In this document: one piece after another, positions 11,453 to 21,720 of the stretch
Layout of the letters: each line of letters opens with the position of its first letter
How positions within the stretch are numbered: the stretch's first letter is position 1
From: Podocnemis expansa
Lineage: Eukaryota; Chordata; Testudines; Podocnemididae
Direction: 5' to 3'
DNA length: 64,000 nt
Assembly: GCA_007922195.1 (NCBI GenBank)
Contig: ML682038.1
Coordinates: forward strand, 7,125,950 to 7,189,949
Translations under genes and position numbers: made by a program
Notes under the pieces: model-generated
The model's database searches: none
Seen by the model: the letters and a program-made list of their open reading frames with translations, nothing else
What the model was told of the DNA's origin: nothing

Positions 11453-11504
11453 TCATATATGCTTTTATGAACAATAACTAGTTAGACTTTGATTGGTATT
11501 AACT

Positions 11505-12316
11505 AGGGCTGGCCAGAAAACAACATTTCTATTGAGTAAAACATTTCAAGATTTTGAAATCTGTTTTTGTTCTACATTGGAACAAAATTGAGATCTTTTC
11601 ATAAACGTTTTCATGAAAAATGACAGAAAGACACACCACTGCCCTGAGATAGCTAACAGATCAGTGGTTGGGGCACTCACCTAGATATTGGAGGCCTGGG
11701 TTTTCAAGTCACTACTCTGCCTGAGCTAGAACAGGGACTTGAACCTGTGAAACAAACAAGGAGGCCTGTGGCACTTTTAAAGACTAACAAATTTATTTAT
11801 CACATGAAGGTTTGTTGGAGAAAATCCCACTTCATCTGATGAAAGCTCATGCGATAAATAAATCTGTTAGTTTTTAAAAGTGCCACAAGATTCCTTGTTT
11901 GTTTTGCTTAACTAGACTAACATACCTACCCCTTTGGAACTTGAACCTGCAAGACTCCCAAATCCCAAATGAATGCCCTCAGCTACTCTTGCTCACCCAA
12001 TTAATAGTTAATTATTTATACATACCAGAACAGCCCCAACCAGAGACACTGAGAGAGATTTCAGAATCTGGCAGAGCAAGGTCCTGAATGTGGGTCTCCT
12101 ATGTCCTAGTTAAGCACTCTAAACTCTGTCCTGTTGGCTCTTCTGGAGTATAGGAATTTCTCTCATGTTGAAATTACATCCTGCACCTAAAAATCTTTTT
12201 TGTTTTACTAACAAAGGTTTCAACAAAACTGAGCCTTTTCTGCAAAAAGTGTTAGTGTCGATGAATCAGTATTTTCTTACAGAAAATGTTGAGTCACAAA
12301 ATTCCCACTCAGACCT
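11505..12316. repeat. Possible TIR element interrupted by a PLE pair
   Basis: Outer parts starting AGGGCTGGCC and ending CACTCAGACCT with poly-purine/pyrimidine arms (GAAAACAACATTT and AGAAAATGTTGAGTC) look like an inverted-repeat transposon. Within it, phrases such as AGGGACTTGAACCTG resemble a tRNA-derived segment. A PLE pair at 11748-11938 splits it. Class and edges are uncertain. Confidence 0.4.
11748..11938. mobile_element. Penelope-like 3' ends in head-to-head inverted pair
   Basis: The left half runs in minus sense (ACAAACAAGGAGGCC to GGAGAAAATCCCACTTC). The right half runs in plus sense (TGATGAAAGCTCATGC to TTCCTTGTTTGTTTTGC). Each is the conserved PLE 3' end seen at 15150-15250 and 18190-18290. 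An 11-bp target duplication, ACTTGAACCTG, flanks the unit at 11737-11747 and 11939-11949, so the pair was inserted as one event. It has no coding capacity. Confidence 0.8.
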
Positions 12317-12528
12317 AGTATTATACTAATAACACAACAAAAAGAAACCTACATTTTTAAATCCAGTTTGAGCTTTAATCTTGTTCTTAATATACAGGCA
12401 CTTATAACTGCATAATATAAAGTCAACTAGTGGGTAGGTACAAAGATAATTGTAGATAGTCTAATGTTTGTCATAAAATAAGAATTCAAACTAAATAATT
12501 ATTGTATTATACCCTTGTTACTATAAGC

Positions 12529-12715
12529 CAGGGGTGACCAAACTTATGGAACTCAAGAGCCACACAAGTTGATTATTAAACCTTCAAAAGCCGCACTGAG
12601 GCATATAGCCATATACTTCTACCTACTAAATTGATTTGCTGACGTTCTTCTGTGAGCCACACTTTTTCATTCAAGAGCCACATGCGGCTCCCGAGCTACA
12701 GTTTGGCCATGTCTG
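12529..12715. mobile_element. hAT MITE, CAGGGGTGGCCAAAC family, copy 1
   Basis: It starts CAGGGGTGACCAAACTT and ends AGTTTGGCCATGTCTG. A perfect 8-bp TSD, CTATAAGC, lies at 12521-12528 and 12716-12723. A longer relative in the opposite orientation is at 26169-26641. Confidence 0.9.
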
Positions 12716-12723
12716 CTATAAGC

Positions 12724-13235
12724 TATGAAAGTGTGGTGTGCCTGCCTGAGTTAGAATTGTTTTCTTTGCAATGTGAGATAACTAAGGACACTCAAGAGTA
12801 AACATTTATTCTGTGAACAAGAAAAGACGTTAGCCCCTGAAATTCTATAAAATATTTTACAGCTACTCATTTAGAATGAGTTGAAATTGCATTTTTTCCT
12901 GTCATGTCATTCATGTCTCATGGTAGAGGCTGCACTATCAGCATCATGCATGACTTACAGCACAAAAGTTGAACACAAGCAAATTATTGTGTTGGAAAAT
13001 GTATAAAATCCTCCTGGTTGTAACTTTACTACCTTGAGGTAACACTACTCTTTCGTTTCACACAATGTGTAGCCATTTCATTGAGCCTTATACTCAAGTG
13101 AATATACGTGCTAGTTCATTGATGAATGTAAAAACAAAGCCATCAGGTGAACTATGAGAAAAGAGAGCCAAGAAGTGGGAGACTGCAGCTGCAGGAATCC
13201 CACTGCAGCACAGCTTTTACTACCACCCATTTTAA
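12724..13235. other. Non-coding DNA
   Basis: No gene or defined repeat end is recognised in this stretch. Confidence 0.5.
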
Positions 13236-13739
13236 GGTTTTGTCCACATGCTTGCTTGTGCCAACAAAGCTTTTGCTGCTCAGAGATGTAGAAAAACATC
13301 CTGCTGAGCAACTTAAGTTTTGCTGGCATAAGCACTAGTGTGGCTCCTGCCTGCACAATAAATTTCCAAAGGGATAGCTGTGTTAGTCTAGTCCAGCAAA
13401 AAAACAACAAGGAGTCATGTGGCACTTTGAGACTAACAGATTTATTTTTCACATGAGCTTTCGTGGGAGAAAATCCCACTTCCTCAGATGCTTTGAAGAT
13501 GGGTGAACTTACAGAAAGGAATGCAAATAAACGCAAGGGGGTGTAAAACATAGGATCAGGTCATACAGTAACAGCAAGTCAGAGCAGTTGTTAGGTTCAA
13601 ACCATGGGAAGCCTGAAGTCAAATTACCTTTGGTAATGGGAAAAGAACCCATAGTCTTGATTAAGTCCTGCTTTCACAGAATTTAGCTTGCATATTAATT
13701 CGAGTTCAGCTGTTTCTCTTTGAAGAACCATCCCAGATG

Positions 13740-14330
13740 ATGCCACAGCACAGCTTGTGACTGAACTTTGTGACTTTGTGCTCACCCACAACCACTTCAG
13801 ATTTGAGGATCATTTATATCTCCAAATCAGTGGCACTGCTATGGGCACCTGCATGGCCCACAATATGCCAGCATCTTTATGGGCAGCTTAGAACAACGTT
13901 TCCTCAAGTCTCATCCAAAAACACCTCTTCTTTACCTACGCTATACTGATGACATCTTCATCATCTGGACACATGGCAGGGATGCTCCGGAAGATTTTTC
14001 ACAGAGACTTCAATAATTTCCACACCACCATCAAATTGAGCCTGGAAAACTCCACACAGGAGCTCCACTTTCTTGTCACTACAGTACAAATCAGGGATAG
14101 ACGCATCACCACCACCCTATACTGAAAACCTACTGATCGGTATAGTTACCTACATCCTTCGAGCTTCCATCCTAAACACACCACACGATCCATTGTCTAC
14201 AGCCAAGCCCTAAGATATAACCGCATCTGCTCTGATCCCTCAGACAGAGACAGACATCTTGAGGATCTCTATCAAGCATTCTTGAAACTACAGTACCCAC
14301 CTGGGGAAGTAAGAAAACAAATTGACAGAG
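13740..14330 (+). pseudogene. Penelope-like reverse transcriptase fragment
   Basis: Conceptual translation in shifting frames gives LQISGTAMGTCMA, the PLE RT palm block before the active site, and then YLRYTDDIFIIW, the YxDD active-site box. Several stops and frameshifts follow. PLE RTs are related to telomerase RT and prime at a nick made by their own endonuclease. No single open frame spans this region, so it is a relic. Confidence 0.72.
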
Positions 14331-14493
14331 CTAGATGGGTTCCCCGAAGTCATCTACTACAAGAGAGGCCCAAGAAAGAACGCAACAGAATACCATTAGT
14401 CACCAAACAACAACCCCCAAGTCAGACCTCTGCAACAGATAATTAGGGACCTACAGCCTATTTCTAAAAGATGACCCCTCTCTCTCTCAAGCC

Positions 14494-15027
14494 TTGGGAG
14501 AGAGACCTCTCCTTGCTTATAGGCAGCCACCCAATCTTAAACAGATACTCACCAGCAACTACAGATTTAACAACAGAAGCACTGAAGCAGGCACGCACCC
14601 CTGCAACAAACCACACTGCCAAGTCTGCCCACATATCTGCACAACAGATACCATCATAGGCCCTAATCAAGCCTGCTACTCCATCAAAGGCTCATTTACC
14701 TGCTCATCTACTAATGTGGTCTATGCCATCATGTGCAAGAAATGCCCCAACACCTTATATATTGGACAAACAGGATGATCGCTGCGTAAAAGGATGAATG
14801 AACACAGAGCTGATATCAGAAATCACAGAACAAAGAAACCAGTTGCTGAGCACTTCCATCTTTCTAATCACTCAATGAATGATTTGTTAACGACTGTCAT
14901 CAGGGATGTGGCTGGGACATCAAGACTTCAAAGAGAAACAGCTGAACTCGAATTAATATGCAAGCTAAATTCTGTGAAAGCAGGACTTAATCGAGACTAT
15001 GGGTTCTTTTCCCACTACAAAAGGTAA
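14494..15027 (+). pseudogene. Penelope-like GIY-YIG endonuclease
   Basis: Frame 14494-14778 ends VVYAIMCKKCPNTLYIGQTG, containing the YIG box and a CxxC pair. A TGA stop follows, and the same frame resumes at 14794-15027 with RMNEHRADIRNH, the conserved Arg/His helix of PLE GIY-YIG nucleases. The domain would nick the target for reverse transcription. Only one in-frame stop breaks this part, but the RT upstream is dead. Confidence 0.85.
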
Positions 15028-15517
15028 TTTGACTTCAGGTTTCCCATGGTTTGAACCTACCAGCTGCTCTGATTTGCTGTTAGTGTATGACCTGATCCTA
15101 TGTTTTACACACCCTTGCATTTATTTGCATTCCTTTCTGTCAGTTCACCCATCTTCGAAGCATCTGAGGAAGTGGGATTTTCTCCCACGAAAGCTCATGC
15201 GAAAAATAAACCTGTTAGTCTCAAAGTGCCACACAACTCCTTGTTTTTTTGCTGCACAATAAAATCATCCATGAGGGGCAGTAGCTATGTCAGATGGAGA
15301 GTTCTCCTGCTGACACAGCTCTGTTTACCTTAGCACCTATGCCACATTCAGTGGAGCGTTTTTTCACATCATTGATAATCAACAAAAGTTTTGCCAGCAT
15401 AAGTACAAGGGTAGACAAGCCCACAAAGAGTGAATGAGAAATCTGCACACACTTTCCAGAAACATCACCAAGACTATATTTTAGAAGTGAATTAAGGAAA
15501 GAACCTGAAGTTTAGAG

Positions 15518-15882
15518 CAGTGGTTTTCAAACATAGGGTCATAACCCAGCAGGAGCGTTGCTGCCCTGGGAAAGGACCCAGGGCACTGGCCCCAGGCCCC
15601 GCCCCTACCCGGAGGACATGCCCCCCAATCAGGCTGGAGACCAGGAGAGGCGGGGCCATGCCAGACCTAGGGCACTGGTGCCAGGATTTGGGGCGCAGGC
15701 CCCATGTGCCCAGTGCCAGCGACACCCCTGGGACCCAGCACAGGGTTGCAGACCCTCAGGCACTCGGCCGCAGCCGGCACCCTCTGCTGCTGTCACCAAA
15801 AAACTGGAAAGTAATTGTTGGGTTGTGGGCATAAATGATTTTTTTCAATTGGGTTCTGAGAAAAAAAATTTGAAAACCTCTG
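15518..15882. mobile_element. hAT MITE, CAGTGGTTTTCAAAC family, with nested insertion
   Basis: It starts CAGTGGTTTTCAAACAT and ends ATTTGAAAACCTCTG. Flanks GTTTAGAG and GTTAACAA agree at only 5 of 8, so the TSD is decayed. A GC-rich hAT MITE (15550-15730) lies inside it. Confidence 0.72.
15550..15730. mobile_element. GC-rich hAT MITE, CAGGGGCRTYGCTG family, copy C
   Basis: The ends are CAGGAGCGTTGCTGCC and GCCAGCGACACCCCTG. Flanks TAACCCAG (15542-15549) and GGACCCAG (15731-15738) agree at 6 of 8. It is nested inside the 15518-15882 hAT MITE. Confidence 0.82.
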
Positions 15883-16179
15883 GTTAACAAAGAAGCCTGA
15901 CTATGGAACTGATGAAAAAATTTCCATTCCTAGCTGCTGCTGAGAAACTCTAAAGGAACCTCATTTGTCTTTTTTGAAAGTGTTCCAGCTTCTCAATGTA
16001 TAAAAGATAGTCTTTAGAAGTAGCAATTGTTTTCAGATTGTAAATTAGCACAATTGGCACTGTGTTCTCATCTCCTTGTACTCTGAAGTCTTAGACAATT
16101 TAGGGTCTAAGTCAGGCAATTTGCTGGAAAAAATTTAAAGAAATGAGATTTTTGAATTACTTGATACTATGTTTTAAAT

Positions 16180-16515
16180 CAGGGGTTCCCAACCTTTTAA
16201 AGGCTGCGTACCCCTTTTAAAAACAAAAAAAAATTGCTGCCCAGGTGGGGAGAGGTGCCCCTGCCATCAGGATCAGGCCACATGTGGGGAGAGGTAGTCC
16301 CCTGCCTGAACCAGACTCCCACTGTGGAGTGGCGGCACCCCCACTGGGATCCATCCATGGTGGGGAGCATTGGTGCCCCTGCAGGGATCTAGCCCCAGCA
16401 GAGAGCAGTGGCGCTGCAGCTAGTTTCCGGCCTGGGCGGGGAGCAGCTCCGCGGACCTTCTGCAACACCTTAGCAGACCCCTGGGGATCTGCGGACCACA
16501 GGTTGGGAACCACTG
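16180..16515. mobile_element. hAT MITE, CAGGGGTTCCCAACC family
   Basis: It starts CAGGGGTTCCCAACCTTTT and ends AGGTTGGGAACCACTG. A perfect 8-bp TSD, TTTTAAAT, lies at 16172-16179 and 16516-16523. The interior is non-coding. Confidence 0.9.
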
Positions 16516-16866
16516 TTTTAAATGTTACATTTGGAAAATCTTCTCAGCACCCCTGCATCATAAAATCATTTATAATACAAACTGTAAAAACACTGAAATA
16601 GTCATTTGGAAAAGTATCTGATAAACTATTTGGTTGAAACAAAGTAGTTTTTTTATAATTAATAGTGTCATCATTCTATTAATATTCAACTCATCTAATG
16701 TAAAGTTGTGCATTTTTAGTCTTCTAGTATTAAATAATTAAGGTAAAAGGGGTGAATTATTAGATTCAGAAACCAGGTTAGCCATACAAAAAAATTCTAG
16801 ATGGTCTCAAAAAAACTGGATCACATTTGGATGCCAGTGCCTTCTGCAGCAATGGAGGATCTACAA

Positions 16867-17476
16867 CAGGCTTGTCCAACCTGCAGCCCAGGGGCCAGAC
16901 TCTGGCACACTAAGGGCTTTCATTTGGCCTGTGGAGTACTGCTGCAAGAGCCTGCGAGCTAGGGCTGGCCAGGGCTCTTGTCAATTTCCTGCCCTGCACA
17001 GAGCACAGCCACAGGGAGGTGTGGCATGGCCAGAGAGCTGTTCGAGGGCTGGATTCAGCCCCTTTCGAGTAAGAAGGAGGCAGGTAAAGGGGGAGTGCCC
17101 TGAACAGTTTAAAATCCTGACCTAGATATCCCCTTCCCCCCTAGTTCTGCTGCCTGTTAGGAAGCAGCTGAGTCCTGCCACCAGCTGCTCTGCTCCCCCC
17201 ACCTTACCCTTCTTCCCCAGCAACCCTCTGCCATACTCCCCTCTCTTGCCTTGCTCCCCATGCTCTGCCTTGCCCCCACACAAGCATACCTGCCCCCTTG
17301 CCCTCCATACACAATGCAAGCAAAAGCAATGCCAAATATCACACTAATTATTTTATTTAAGTTTATTAATAAGATTGATTTCTATGTCTTATCTTTCAAA
17401 AAATTTCTCACCAGCCCCCACAACTGAGAAAAGAATTGCAATATGGTCCCTCACCCAAAAAGGTTGGATACCCCTG
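16867..17476. mobile_element. hAT MITE, CAGGGGTGTCCAACC family
   Basis: It starts CAGGCTTGTCCAACCTGCA and ends AAAGGTTGGATACCCCTG. Flanks ATCTACAA (16859-16866) and ATCTACAG (17477-17484) are a 7/8 TSD. Joining the flanks restores alignment with PLE copy 1, which confirms the edges. Confidence 0.87.
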
Positions 17477-17539
17477 ATCTACAGCCTTTTCTATAAGATG
17501 ATCCCTCACTCTCTCTTGGGAGACAGACCTCTCCTTGCT

Positions 17540-18013
17540 TACAGACAGCGCCCCCCCCCCCCAAACTTAAGCAGATACCCACCAGCAACTACAGACCTAA
17601 CAACAGAAACATTACAGCAGGCACATACTCTGCCAACAAACCATGTTACCAGCTTTGCCCACAAATCTGCACAAAAGACACCATCATAAGACTTAATCAA
17701 GTGAGCTATGCCATCAAGGGCTCAGTCACCTGCCCATCCACCAATGTGCTTTATGCCATCATGTGCCAGAAATGCCTCCCTCCCTTATATATTGGGCAAA
17801 CAGGACAATCTGTGCAAAAGAATACATGGGCACAAATCTGCCATCAGAAATCACAACATTCTAAAACCAGAAGGTGAGCACTTCAATCTTTCTGATCACT
17901 CCACTGATGATTTGCTAACAGTTGTGCTCCAACAATTAATACTTCAAGGCTTTAAAGAGAAACTGCAGAATTGGAATTCATTTGCAAATTTGACCCTGTC
18001 TCTTCAGGACTAA
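17540..18013 (+). pseudogene. Penelope-like GIY-YIG endonuclease, copy 2
   Basis: The frame holds LPYILGKQDNLCKRIHGHKS and EHFNLSDHSTDDLL, matching the GIY-YIG endonuclease of PLE copy 1 (HFHLSNHSMNDLL). The Gly of the YIG box is not in its usual place because of a frameshift. The upstream part is in a different register. Confidence 0.75.
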
Positions 18014-18290
18014 ATAAGGACTTTGGATTTTTCTCATTACAACAGGTGATTTGACCTGATCTTCCTCTATATGTTATTCCCCTTGTTTGAATCTTAACAA
18101 CTGCTCTGACTTGCTGTTACTGTGTGATCTGATCCTATGACTTACACTTCCCTGCATTTATTATCCTCCCATCCTGTAAGCTCTTCAATGCATCTGATGA
18201 AGTGGGATTTTTCTCCCACAAAAGTTCATGTGATAAATAAATTTGTTAGTCTTTAAAAGTGCCATAGCATGCCCTGTTTGTTCTGATATC

Positions 18291-19069
18291 AAGACAGTGT
18301 GTGACTAGAAAATCATTTGGCAAAGGTAGCCACATTGGAATGTAGCATCTCCACAGACCACAGTAAAAGCTTTATAGTCACTCTGTCCTTAGGGTAGAAA
18401 GTGGGGCTACCATCCTGAGTCCACACTGCTGCCTCCCACTGCCTTCAACAGCAAGCTGAAGGCAAGGGGAGCGGTGGAAGCACACAGCCCAGCCTCTGAG
18501 TTGGCCCATCCCATCCCCTCCCAACACAGGTTGGGGCTGGGGACTCCCACAGGCCAATTGGCTCCAGGCCCCTCCCCCAGGGAATGGCTCTGTTTATAGT
18601 CACAGTAGGAAAGACTGGAGTGTGAAAATGAAGTATTGTACAGAAGTTGGGGGAAAACAATGGGTGGAACCAATACATTGTGAAAGAAGATTCTGAGATA
18701 TGTCACAATTTTAAAACTGCTGGATTTTTTGGGATTGCAAAAAACTATAGTCAAGCTAAAATAAAAAGCATTCTGGGGTAAAATGCAGGCAAGATGTAGA
18801 AAACTGACACAAGAAATATGATGCTTGTGTTACAGGAACAGTCCCCCTATGATAGGGAGACCTCCTGTGTTGCAGTATCTTTGTGGAGGGTAGGGGAGCA
18901 CCAAAGGAGCACAGTGCTGTCAGTGTGCTTGAGCCCCTGCCTGAAACACCGTCTGCAATCAATATTTGCTTGTAACTATTCAGTACTTCACAAAATTGCC
19001 TGAAGTTTACTCAAAAAAGGACTAAGAGGCCATGACAGTATCAGAGGTTCTCATGAATGAATCAACATT
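18291..19069. other. Non-coding DNA between PLE and CR1
   Basis: There is no supportable gene. Minus-strand frames around 18407-18754 are Pro/Ser-rich and lack motifs. Confidence 0.5.
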
Positions 19070-19120
19070 AAGAGGAAGGGTAGTATAAATACCAGTCTAA
19101 CAGGTGATATTGGCAGTAGA

Positions 19121-19411
19121 ATGACTGTGCCAAATAGGGTAAGCAACACGAGTGTAGCCAAAGACCAAAAATTAAAATGTTTGTATACTGATGCAAGGAG
19201 TCTGGGTAACAAAATGGAGGAACCTAGAGCTACTGGTAGAGAAATGAAACTAGATATTATAGAGATACCAGAAACATGGTGGAATAATAGTCACGGCTGG
19301 TGTACAAGTATTGAAGCTATGTGCTGTTTAAGAAAGACAGATAGAAAGGCAAAGATGGTGGAGTGGCACTGCTGGAGTGGCAATGATAATGTAGACTGTA
19401 AAGAAATTTGA
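19121..19411 (+). pseudogene. CR1 apurinic-type endonuclease fragment
   Basis: The 96-codon frame includes LKCLYTDARSLGNKMEE and LDIIEIPETWW. These match the N-terminal boxes of the CR1 APE endonuclease (N/D-A-R-S-L-x-N-K and the E-T-W-W metal-binding motif). It would nick target DNA to prime reverse transcription. The rest of the domain is frameshifted after 19411. Confidence 0.82.
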
Positions 19412-20339
19412 AGTGATATAATTGATAAGACAGAGTCTGGCTAAAAATCATACTGGGGAAGAAAACTACTAGAGTTTCTCCTGGGATACTGCTAGAGGTG
19501 TGCTACATACCAACAGGATCTTATTAGGACATGGACAGAGAGACCTTTTTAAGGCCTTTAATGGAGTAAATACTACTGGCAACTGTGTGATTATGGAAGA
19601 CTTTAACTTCCCATATACATATAGGAATAATAGGGCCCAGATCTTCTTGTAAGTGAGAGCTGATGAGTTCCTTCACCAAATAGTTACTGACTCAATGATG
19701 CCATCTTAGATTTGGTACTAGTGAGTAGTGAGGACCTCATAGATGAATTGGTTGTAGGGGACAACCTTGGTTTGAGTGACCACAAGCTAATTCACTTTAA
19801 ATTAAACAGAAGGATAAACAAAAATAAATCAGTGATGGCTAAGGTCTTTGACTTCAAAAAGACTAACTTTTAAAAATTAAGGGAATTAGTTAGGGAAGTG
19901 GATTGGACTAAAGAACTTGTCCTGGCTCTAAAGGTAGAAAAGGTTTGGAATCACTTCAAGTCAAAGTTGCAGGAACTATCTGAAGCCCGTATTCTGAGGA
20001 AGGGGAAAAAAAAAAAATCAAAGGCAAGAAGTGCAGACCAAGCTGGATGAGTAAGCATCTCAGACAAGTGATTAAGAGAAAGCGGAAAGCCTCCAAGTAT
20101 TGTAAGATGGGAGGGATCAGCAATGAAAGCTACCTTGTGGAGATCAGAACATGTAGAGATAAAGCGAGAAAGGCCAAAAGCCTTGCAAAGGGATTTAAAA
20201 CTAATAGAAAAAGGTTCTATAGCCATAGAATTATGAAGGAAACAAAGAAAGAAGATGTGGGACCACTAAACACTGAGGATGGAGCTCAGATAATGGTAGG
20301 GAAACTAACAAGAATGAGGATATGGAAGTAGAAATTACC

Positions 20340-21180
20340 TAATCTGAAGTAGAAGCCAAACGCAAACTGCTTAATAGGACTAAATCAGGGGGGAGGGGGG
20401 CGAATAATCTCCATGCAAGAATATTACATGAAACTGCAAGACCATTAGCAAAGATTTTTAAAGATTCTGTAAACTTAGGGGTTGTGACTGGAGAATTCCT
20501 AACATAGGTCCTATTTTCAAGAAAGGGGAAAAAAGTGTTTCAAGAAACTACAGGCCTGTTAGTTGGACCTTGCTAGTATGCAAGGTCTTGGGAAAAAACC
20601 TGAAAGAGAAAGTAGTTAAGGATATTGAGGTTAACAGTAACTGGGCTAAAATATAATATGGCTTTACATAAACTATATTGTGCCAGACCAACCACGTTGT
20701 TTTTGAGAAGATAACAGATTTTTGGACAAAGAATGCACTAGATCCAGTTTTCCTACTTTTTAATAAGGCATTTGATAGAGTTCAACACAGGGAATTATTA
20801 GTTAAATTGGACAAGCAGGAGATTAATGTGAAAATGGAGAGGTGTCCTCAGGTGTGTAAAGAACTGGTTAAAGGGGACACTACAAGGGATCATACTGAGA
20901 AGTGAACTGTCAGGCTGGAGGGAGATTGCTAGTGGAGTTTCTCAGGGATCGGTCTTGGGACCACTCTTTATTTAACCTTTTTCTTACTGACCTTGGCACA
21001 AAAACTGGGAATGTACTAATAAAATTTGCAGATTACACAAAGTTGGGAGGTGTTGCCAATATAGACAAGGATCAGAATGTTATATAGGAAGATCTGGATG
21101 ACTTTGTAAACTGGAGTATTAGAAATAGGATGGAATTTAATAGTGGAAAATGCAAGGTCATGCATTTAGGGACAAATAAT
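20340..21180 (+). pseudogene. CR1 reverse transcriptase fragment, decayed
   Basis: Short pieces in different frames match CR1 RT. FNKAFDRVQHRELLVKL matches the first catalytic block, where Asp-Phe-Ser is usual. VSQGSVLGP-like sequence is at about 20935-20960. VLIKFADYTKLGG follows, where the usual FADD active site reads FADY. The second catalytic Asp is lost in addition to many stops. Confidence 0.78.
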
Positions 21181-21265
21181 AAGAATTTTTCCTATAAGTT
21201 GGAGATACATCAGTTGGAAGTGAGGGAGAAGGTGAAGGGCCAGGGTGCACTGGTTGATCACATGA

Positions 21266-21720
21266 GGTATCTCTATACTTCTCTTTTATTTTGAAATAAC
21301 ACTGGTTATTTCAAAATAAAAGAGATTAGGTCCACATGATGTTTTCTTATTTCGAAATGATGGGATTCATCATTTTGAAATAAAAACCATCGTTTCGAAA
21401 CAGCTTAAACCCCATTCATTTCAAAACGGCTGTTATTTCAAAATGGTTATTTCGAAATAAGGCCGTTTGGACATGTTGTTTCAAAACAACACGATTGTTT
21501 CAAAACAACTGTTTCAAAACAACNNNNNNNNNNTGTTTCAAAACAACACGATTGTTTCAAAACAACTGTTTCAAAACAACATGTCCGAACGGCCTTATTT
21601 CAAAATAACCATTTCGAAATAACAGCCGTTTCAATAGCAGGCTTTCCCTTAATTCGAATTAACATTTTCTTAATTCGCATTAACTTATTTTGAAATAATG
21701 ATGTGTGTGTAGACATAGCC
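21266..21720. mobile_element. Harbinger-like MITE with internal palindromes
   Basis: It starts GGTATCTCTATACTT and ends GTGTGTAGACATAGCC. ATGA flanks both sides (21262-21265, 21721-21724). The interior is an extended inverted repeat made of TTATTTCGAAATAA and TTGTTTCAAAACAA units. Removing it restores the CR1 sequence. A 10-N assembly gap lies at its centre. Confidence 0.75.
21524..21533. other. Assembly gap, 10 N
   Basis: Ten Ns lie between two identical 47-bp segments (21477-21523 and 21534-21580), at the middle of a near-perfect inverted repeat. Confidence 0.99.

Larger units (their letters stand above)
13363..15251 (+). mobile_element. Penelope-like element copy 1, RT plus GIY-YIG
   Basis: A 12-bp TSD, CTGCACAATAAA, flanks it at 13351-13362 and 15252-15263. 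The body runs on the plus strand: RT remains, a GIY-YIG endonuclease, then the conserved 3' end (15150-15250). The left edge (13365-13510) is an inverted copy of that 3' end, for example GGGAGAAAATCCCACTTCCT against GGAAGTGGGATTTTCTCCC. Inverted terminal additions like this are known for PLEs. The 5' part of RT is missing. Confidence 0.87.
13236..15422. mobile_element. Harbinger-like MITE split by a Penelope-like element
   Basis: The left piece (about 13236-13362) begins GGTTTTGTCCACATGC and contains GCTGGCATAAGCACTAGTG. The right piece (15264-15422) contains TTTTGCCAGCATAAGTAC and ends GGGTAGACAAGCC. Together they resemble the sauropsid MITEs with GTCTACAC-type ends. The intervening 13363-15251 is a PLE with its own target duplication. 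The outer TSD is not clear. Confidence 0.5.
16795..18290 (+). mobile_element. Penelope-like element copy 2, 5'-truncated
   Basis: The left part (about 16795-16866) aligns with PLE copy 1 near 14330-14455. After a hAT insertion, the body continues with ATCTACAGCC and a GIY-YIG region. The element ends with the conserved 3' end (18190-18290: GATGAAGTGGGATTTTTCTC and TTTGTTAGTCTTTAAAAGTG). The left truncation point is approximate. Confidence 0.82.

Noticed and set aside
10589..11470. Long 293-codon plus-strand ORF
   Set aside because: It coincides with a hAT MITE and is Pro/His/Ser-rich from C-rich sequence, with antisense frames also open. Nothing supports a protein.
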